64,000 nt of DNA from Symsagittifera roscoffensis (lineage: Eukaryota > Xenacoelomorpha > Acoela > Convolutidae), in NCBI RefSeq assembly GCF_963678635.1, contig NC_087067.1:15259639-15323638 (forward strand), read 5' to 3'. The translations under genes and the position numbers were made by a program. The notes beneath the pieces were generated by a model that saw only the letters and a list, made by a program, of their open reading frames with translations, was not told the origin of the DNA and ran no database searches. Below are positions 50,101 through 59,100 of the stretch, piece by piece; the stretch's first letter is position 1, and each line of letters begins with the position of its first letter.

Positions 50101-53100
50101 TTCAATTTAATGCGAGATACGACGGGAAGAAGGCGTATAAAAACTTGTTGAATAGACATAGCATTTATGCAGTTCCTTCCTTTTTTAAACTTACCATAAA
50201 AGTTTGACAATTAAAATAGAATCAATGATAACTTTTCAACGACAAGTTTTCAATAAACAAATCATACTATTGGATCAAAAAATATCATGAAAAAGTCCAG
50301 CTTTGCACCACTTCCAATTCCAAACATAAAAAGAATTGAAAGCTAGCAGAAAGACTATGAAATGAAAACCACGGTCGAACAAATGAAAAAACGCCAAAAT
50401 CACATCTACAAAATTTTCAAATTTTTGTCTTCAATGATGTTCAACTTAAGAACACATCCGGCAAAACAACCGTCGGCGTTAAATAAGTAATCGCAAACTT
50501 TTATTGGGCAGAAACTAAGCTGACAACACTGAGATAACCGCCCGTTGAGATGAAAACAAACGTGTTTTTTTTTTGCCTTGTTTTAAAACATGTTTTAAAA
50601 CATTCCCAACCCTGTTAGCTAGGCCATAAAAATATTAAGGCTATCAAAAATTATCCATTAATTGGTTTTCGATGATAAGAAGATGAATACGAAAATCATT
50701 TAAAAAATGAAGCCACGTTCAAAAAAACCATAGCCAAAAAGCTTAAAATTTACCAAGAAACTTGCAAAAACTCTGGGAGCCAATTTAACTGAACGGAAAA
50801 GGAAAACTTGGGGTATCATTAATCTTCATCTTCCATAGCTCCCAAAGAAAAATTCTAAAACAAAAAGCAGAGCTGCACTTCGCAAACAAGCAAGAAAACG
50901 TAATGCTTAAAAAATTAGGCAAAAAACATTAATCATAGAAAAAAACTCTTATCTGTACAGGTATCACACCTCAGGTCTCGAGCAAAGAAGACACATGCAC
51001 AACACAACTGTGCCATTGGCGCTCAAAGAACCAAATCAATAGCCACTGGAAAATCTGACGCATGCTATCAAACAGCTAATTAAATGCAGCAGAGGTACCA
51101 CAAAAAAAACACTTACCTGCTAGCTGGGTTGGAAGAAATCAACTTTGAAATATAACACAATTCTAGCCAGCTTACTTGAGCAAAGAATGATGTTTTAAAC
51201 ACAGAGCCGAAGCAGAGCTTCACATCACTTGCGATGCAACACAAACATGAAAAAAGATAAGACGAAAAAAAAATTACACGTGGGAAAAACTGGGCGAAAC
51301 AAAATTTTCCTAAGTCTCGATAAGAAAAAACAACTGGGAGTCCAGCTAAAGCTGAAGGTACGTGATTGATATTCAATTAATTTGTTATACTAATCGGAAA
51401 AAAATGTGATTTAAAAAGCTGGACTTTAGAGATATAGCTGGACTTCAAAAAATAAAGGAGTTACCGCTTCTGCAGCAACAATTATCGCAACCAATTCTTT
51501 CAATTGAAGTTTTCATCTCAGATTTGATTGTTTAAATGTTAAAAAAATTCGAACAAAAGCTCAAAAGACAAGCAGAGAAGATTCCCTGAACTGCGTTTCT
51601 CGATTGAACACAATCTGAGAATTGAGACGGTAGTTTTCACGTAAAGTCAAAAGATTACAAAAAAATGTCAAAATTTCACATCTTTGACTTGTTTGATGGC
51701 CATAATTTCTTTCTCAAACGAACTGGGCATAGCAAATTATAAAAGTAGGCTTTTAACAACCTGTTGTTTCGATTACAACCACGATATAAGATTTGGCTGG
51801 ATACTTAGCGAGAAATGACCAAAAATTTTCAAAAATCAAAAATTTGACATTTCCGAGAATCATAAATTTTAGTGTGACATAAAAACGGCGTAGTTGCTTA
51901 TATGAAGGGATTCACGCAAACGGTAATTTCGATTGAACCCAAAATCTCAGTTGTGCACGGTAATTCTCGAGAAAAAACAAAGTTTGAACAACAACGGTTA
52001 AAAAATCAAAACTTAGACTTTTCCTAGGTTGACTTTAGTATCAGAAAAAGTTGGGCCTGGTCGCCTAAACAAACGAGCTTCACGCAACTTATTCTTTCAT
52101 TTGAACCCTAAGTCTCAGATATAGCAGGATAGTTCTCGAAAATATTCAAAAAATTTTGAAAACGTTCAAAAACTTGACTTTTCCAAAGGCGATAACTTTT
52201 TGTGTAAAAAAAGTTTGTGAAAGGCCGCTCGTTCAGGGGAGCTTCCCACCACCCATTATTTGCACTGAACAGACAATATCAGATTTAAAGAAGTTAGTTT
52301 TCGAGAAAAGTCGAAGATTCACAAAACGGTCAAAAATCAAAAATTTGACTATGCCGAGCCATAACTTGATGTGTAAAAAAAAATATGGGCTTAGTCGCTT
52401 ATGCAGGGTGCTTTAGAACACCTTTCTACTCATTGAAACCAAAAACCCAGATTTGAGAGATGTAGTTTTTGAGAAAACGAAAAAATGGGTCAAATATTCC
52501 CCCACGAAGGCTGAAGATAGAGGGGTGAAGTTAAAAGCGACTCTAGGCGAGTATGCAGGCACTGATGGAAGTAGGTGGTCTCTCAATTGCTACCCCTTTT
52601 TGAAAATCAAATGAAGTTGCTGAGAAAAACTAAAATTGTTCCAATAAATTAGGAAAAAAATTTCCATAACGAAAAAAAAAATTTCAAGAAACCGATTGGT
52701 AAATATACAACCAAATTGAAAATGTCGAAGGGGAGTGTTAAAATTGAATTTCCCTTGAAACGACCCAAAACATGGTCATTATGTCGATAAAAAAAAGGCC
52801 GAGATAATTCTGGCCGAAGAACTTTTTAGCGAAAAAAAAACAAAGGAAATACAAGGTCAAGGTAAGAAAAACTATTAATTATAAGAAAAAAATCAAAAAC
52901 TCGCAGCAAAAAGAAAAATAATTATAAGAAAAAAAGCACGCAGTAAAAAGAAATTTTTTTGAGATGTGACAAACTATGCCGACCACAGATAAACAGAAAA
53001 ATCATTGGCCGACAACTCAATTTGAAACGCAATATTTCGTTTGAAAAAAAAAACAGGTTGTCAGATTCGAACCCAGGGCCTTTGCCACCCCAGGCATATT

Positions 53101-56100
53101 CGTTACCTCTAGGCTCACTTGGCCGGGAACGCATAGAATTTTGAACTTATTATGAACTAAGAAACAAGTGATTCAAAGAATTCTGTTAAATAAGTTGTTA
53201 ACCCGAAAAAAAAATTAAATTCCGGTTTGATAACGCTTGCTAATCGCAAGCGTAAAAAAATGTAAATCAAAAAGTCAAAACAATTACATCAAAGAGCAGT
53301 TTGCACAAAAACTATGAAAATCAATGGAAACTTAGGAAATCTTCTCAACTTCAACCCTCTTGACATTTAGGAAGTTTTAACACATGGGTAAAAAAAATTG
53401 CAACCCACAGTAGAACAAAGCCAATAAAAAATGGAATAGTGTCAATCACAAGAAAATCAACCGAATCTTTTCAGACTGGAATTTTGTCCTAAAACTAACT
53501 AAATAAAAAAATTGATCGAATAGTGTTTTATTCAATCCGCTGGGAAATCTTTAACATCCGATTTCAAAATTTTTAATAATTGAAGTTTATTCGCGCCATT
53601 TGGTCTTTCGTAATTGATGTGCGTAACTTGCCTCGCTTTTAGCAAATGTGCCATTCTGCCAGAAAGGACATTCAAAACTTCCGGATACACAAGACAACGA
53701 TGAAACGCCTTTGTATCGAAAAAGTAAAAAAACGTATAGAATCTTCTCGAATTGAAACTTTCAGAAGTTCGAATGGCGAACTAACATTTCTCAGAGGCTC
53801 CTTGTGATATATATTTCACATCAATTAACAAAGTAGTTTCAAAGTAATTCTTGACTAATTGAGAAAAAAGCCAAAATGACCCATTTTGGGGTAAATTTTT
53901 GGTTGAGAATTTCGGAGAAAAAAGTGAACCATAAGCAATTTGTTCTCCATTTTTCGTCTAATGTTAACCCAACTTCAGAAAAATGCGCTTGAAATTTCAA
54001 CATTTGTTCGTACTGTCCGGTTGATTTAAATCAGCACTGTATTATTTATTTAAATTTAATTTGAAAAAAAAAACTCAAAAATCAAACCGCGAAAATCATG
54101 AGCATAATTAAATTTTGGAAAAATCACATGGCCCAAATGAGTGTCTTCATTTCGTTCTTTAGGACTAATAACGATTGCAAAGCAATTCAAAATGCTCAGG
54201 GTTATATTTATCTATATATTAAAAAACTTCCACGCTTCTTTTAGATTTAAATATATATAGATAACAATAACATTTGGAATTGTGCATTTGGAATTGCTTT
54301 GCAATCTTTATTAGTCCTAAAGAACGAAGTGAAGACACTCATTCGGGCCATGTGATTTTTCCAAAACTTAATTATGCTCATGATTTTCGCGGTTTGATTT
54401 TTGATAATTAAAACTTTCACGCTTCTTTTAGATTTAAATTTTAAATTTAAGATTTACTTGATGTTAACCGAACCTTTTGAAGACTATTCCCCTCTCCATA
54501 CTTTTTTCTTCTTTTTGGTGACATGATAGCTTACACTGAAAACCTCATTGCTTTTCGAATGAACGCAATTTATAGAATATTCTAATCCAACCAACCATTT
54601 GGATTAGAAAACACCAACAACCCGTTAAAAAACAAAACTGAAAAAATTCCATCATCTTGAACCGACTAGCAAGGAAATTGCTCAAAATCTGCAAGGAGAA
54701 AACTGGATCAATTAGTAAATTTTTCAATCCACCCAGAAATCTAAAAACTGAAATCCTTTTTCAAATCTTAAATTCATTCACGTTTCTGGCGCCTGTTCCG
54801 CTTTTATAATTGGAGAGCGTTCTTGCCTTCCTTTTAGCAATAGAATTCGAATTTAACCTGAAAATATATAAGAAGATTGAAGACTTTTCCATGAAAAAAA
54901 AACTGCATGACCTACACAAGTGTCTTTACTACGTTCATGACATTCATTAAGTATAAAAAAACTTTAAAAAAAAAACAAAAACACCCTGGTAATTAAGCTG
55001 ACAAAAATTGGGAAGCAATTCATACGCCCGAAAAAAATCTATTTAGTCGAGTTGAATAAATTCTTCCTCTTGACTTACTCGTTCGGTGGAAAAGGGGTCC
55101 CCTGAAGCCCCACCTTCTGCTTCTGCCATCTTCTGCAACTGTCTTCTCTCCCTCTCTTTCCTCCTCTGTTGCTTCCGCTGCTCCTTTTCCTTATTGCTCT
55201 CCTTCGTCTGCACTTTCTCACTCGTCTCCCTAGAAACAACAAAGACAATATATTTTTGAAATAATGGATTTGTTCCATTCAAATCCTAAAACAGAAACTT
55301 CCGAGACTTAGAAAGGACTGACAACAAAATCTTCAGATCCAACCAGGGTATATTTCTATGGATGGAATGATGTGTTTGAACTTTAACAAAGAATTCCAAA
55401 ACATTCATATTTTCGAATGCTTTTTCGCTGGGTCGATTTTGGATGCGTTTTTATTCAGTGGCGAAGCAAAGCTCGCATTATTAGCGATCAAGAAATTATT
55501 CCCTCTGATTCAAAATTTAGTAAAATGAACCGAGGCCATACAGTAACTAAAGTATCCGAAACAACCTTATCAAAACGTATCATAAAAAACATCACTATCA
55601 AACAATTGAAAAAGTGTCAATCAACTCCATGTCAAGCAAAAAACGATTAATTCGTTTCACGCATATGTAAACTACAAACACTCAATTTTAAGAAATTTCA
55701 TTGTTTACAATTTATTGATATAACTATCCAATTATGAAACAACTGGACCGATAGATATTTTTTCCGCGAAATACAAAAACATACGTCCTCTTTAAAATTC
55801 CATTTTCGAAACTACAAGACCATCACGTTTTTCGTGACCTTTAAACTTTTGTTGCTCAATTGTGGAGTTTGCCTTTCTTTCAACACAGGAAATGAAATGA
55901 ACAAAAATAAATCAAAAGTCAAACCACAAAAAAACTACATTTGAGCCTGAACAAATTTTAGGCTTTTGCCTGAAAAAGAAAAAAAAATCATCGCAACCTA
56001 TACTAGAGTCTGAGCTACGTTCATCCACTTTTAAAGACCATCAAACGTTTCACTGATCTTAACTTTTCAATCTGCAACTTCATGCACTAACAATTGCTAT

Positions 56101-59100
56101 CAATTTCATTTGATAACTTTCATTCGACAAAATAGAAATTGCGTTATCTTAGTAACAAGAAAAACTTGGATGCCAATTATTTTACAATCATCGATCCATT
56201 CAGAGGCGGATTTAGGGGGTGGGGCGCACGCTCCTCTCCCCCTTTGTACTATTTAGAGATATCCATTTTTGTTGACGGACCCTAAAAACTTTCTACAGGC
56301 GCCTTAGGCGCCAATATATAGTAATTTTGAGGGGGAGCGCGCCGAAAAACGCTTTTTTTGGTCGAAATATTCCATAAAAAGCCTAAAAACGCCGTTTTAC
56401 GCCTTTTTTCAAAATTTTCCAAAAAATGCCTGTTTTTTCAAAATTTCAGCCCCCTCCCCCCTCAAGAAAATCCTAGATCTGCCCCTGGGTCCATTCATCA
56501 ATTTTAAAATATCCTCAGGAATTCAACTCAATTGATGGATTTAACATGCCTTTTTTGCGCTTCCGCTTTTTTCTTCAAGTCCGACACCATTCAATGAAGC
56601 TTGTAACTAGGCATCAATGGTTAAATTTGTCATATTTTCGGGGACTGATTGATTATTACATTAAGATCGAAGAAAATATGCAACAAAACGAAAAGATCCT
56701 AGACACTCTGAGCTTTGCAAATTACTTTTCATGCATCGATTCTGCATCAAAAAATCAAATTTAATTTAGAAACTTTGCAATATAACACTGCGCTACGCTT
56801 TAATTAATCTTAAAAAAACGAGATTAAAAGCACTAACTTTTTGATGAAGAAGTGAGCGATGTTTTTGAACACGATTTTCTCGCCTTCCTTTTTGATTTCG
56901 ACTGAACTTACGGAGGAGGATACGCTACTCCCTCCCCAGCTACTCACACTCGACTAAAACAAACACATTTCACATTTGAAGGCACATTGGTTTTATTCAA
57001 AGTTACAAACAGTTCGAGCAGATAAATGAATAGCTTATTATCTATTTCAGAATTGTCCCGAAAAGCTAGTTATTCAACGTTTTCATGTCACTGGCTCGCC
57101 TGACAACTTAATATCACAGACAGCTTTTTAATTCTCTCTTCCAACTTTTTGCAATTTATTATTCAAAAAATTATCCATTCAGATAACTCGCTTTTTGGAT
57201 GTATTGGAAATCTTGAAATTTAATTGCCATTGCCTCTAAATGGAAAAAATTACCTCGTCATCTTTGGCTCCGCGACCGCCACTTTTATCTTTCATGGCCA
57301 GAAATTCGTCTTTCGTGAAATTCCTGCTGTCCATATCGTCGTCACTATCGGGTTCCGGAATGTCTTGGTCATCGCCATCACCCATTCCCCCACCCTCTCC
57401 ATCTGCGCCCTCAGCTGCCGAGTCCCATGGATTCTCACGGTAGTTTTTCACTTCATGTTCGAAATCTTTGTTGTATTTTCTGATTTTCTGGCGAAGTGTT
57501 CCTAGACATTTGCCGTTAGTTTTGCTCAGACGACCACGCAAATCTTTATCCTCCCAACTCTAAACAAAAATCTGTATTCAAAGACAGCAATATTTCAAGT
57601 AAGACTAACTAAAAGAAGCCATTTAGGCCAGTCAGAAACCTCATGTAAGAAATGAGCCTGTTCAGTTAATAAGCTTTTAATTTATTAGATTTTTATGCCC
57701 GGTACTTGTAATGACAATAACCCGTGTAGGTGAATGTCTGGAGAAATAAATTCCGCGTACAGCATGATAAAATTGAGCAAATTGTTCACCGGGAAACTAA
57801 TGGCAAGAATTTTATAAACAGAAACGGTACAATGCATATTAATACACAGAGGCGAAGTTGCACTTCGCATACATAAGCAAAAATATGACCGATATCGCTA
57901 CTGGGAAAACGTGAATGAGTAAAACTTTGAAACTACAAAATTTCTTAAGTGACGCACGCCAATTATGACGCATTAACAGTACCAGTCAATTTGAAAATAA
58001 CCAATTAACAAGCCTCAATTTATAGAGCGGACGCATTTCAACTAGTACACGAAAAAGTTCATTAAAAACATAATTGCTAAGTGACGCAGGCAATTATGAC
58101 GCATTAGCAGTACCAGTCAATTTTGAAACAAAAAAATTACCAACGAACATGCCTCAATTTATAGAGCGGACGCATTTGAACTAGTATACAAAAAAGATTA
58201 TTAAAACTTCCGCCCCTTCCCAGCTTCGAACCCTCTTATTTTGTTGCAGATCTCCTTCTCTACCTCTACGCTACAGATTCATGATACCTTGAAGCTAAAG
58301 TGGATTTGTAATATCGTCTGTGTTACTATCCTTAGCATTGGCTGTAGTTAATAGCTGGTTATTCATCAAAATGAACACATTTTTGTCGCAACAGTATTTG
58401 CGACTTAGGCTGGAAACAAGAGAGTTCATACTATAGCACAAGCTTTGCCTGTGTAAATACTCAGATGCATATATGGCCTTAAAGCTCTCAAATTCAAGAA
58501 AATTATGATTGAAACTTCTTTGAAAAAATCAACCTAGTTTGAGAAAATTGGATCAATAAGAGAGTTTTATATTCCGCTGGGAAATCTGAACAATAAAAAC
58601 TACTTTCAAAGCAAAAAATTGATCACGATTTTTGTTGACATGTACACTTTGGCTGTTCGATATTGAAGTTTGCTTCCCTTTTAACAAAGAAAACAAATGG
58701 AAGGTAAAAATCAAAACTGACGCCAAGAACGTCCTGTATAAGCTGACTTCTAATGCGATCAAACGCTCAAGTGATACTTTATGGCACAGCCAAATCATGG
58801 CAGGACGAAGTGAATTGTCACAGGGCGGAAGCCCGTAACTGTTTTATTATATTCTTCTTTCGCTCGAAAGCAGTGAACTTTTTTTCCTGCTCTTTCCATT
58901 CAATTGTGCACGCAATCGCAATCGTTTTTATTTTGGATGAAACTAAGACAAACAAACTTATAAGCATATGATGCGCGATTTAACTAATGAAACTGTAAAT
59001 ACAAGTTATACAGAATGTTATGACCATATTCATAAAACTACAAATAAAAGTTCTTCAAATTAATAAGTTTTTCAAATTAGGGTCGTTTTTTGTGCGTGGT

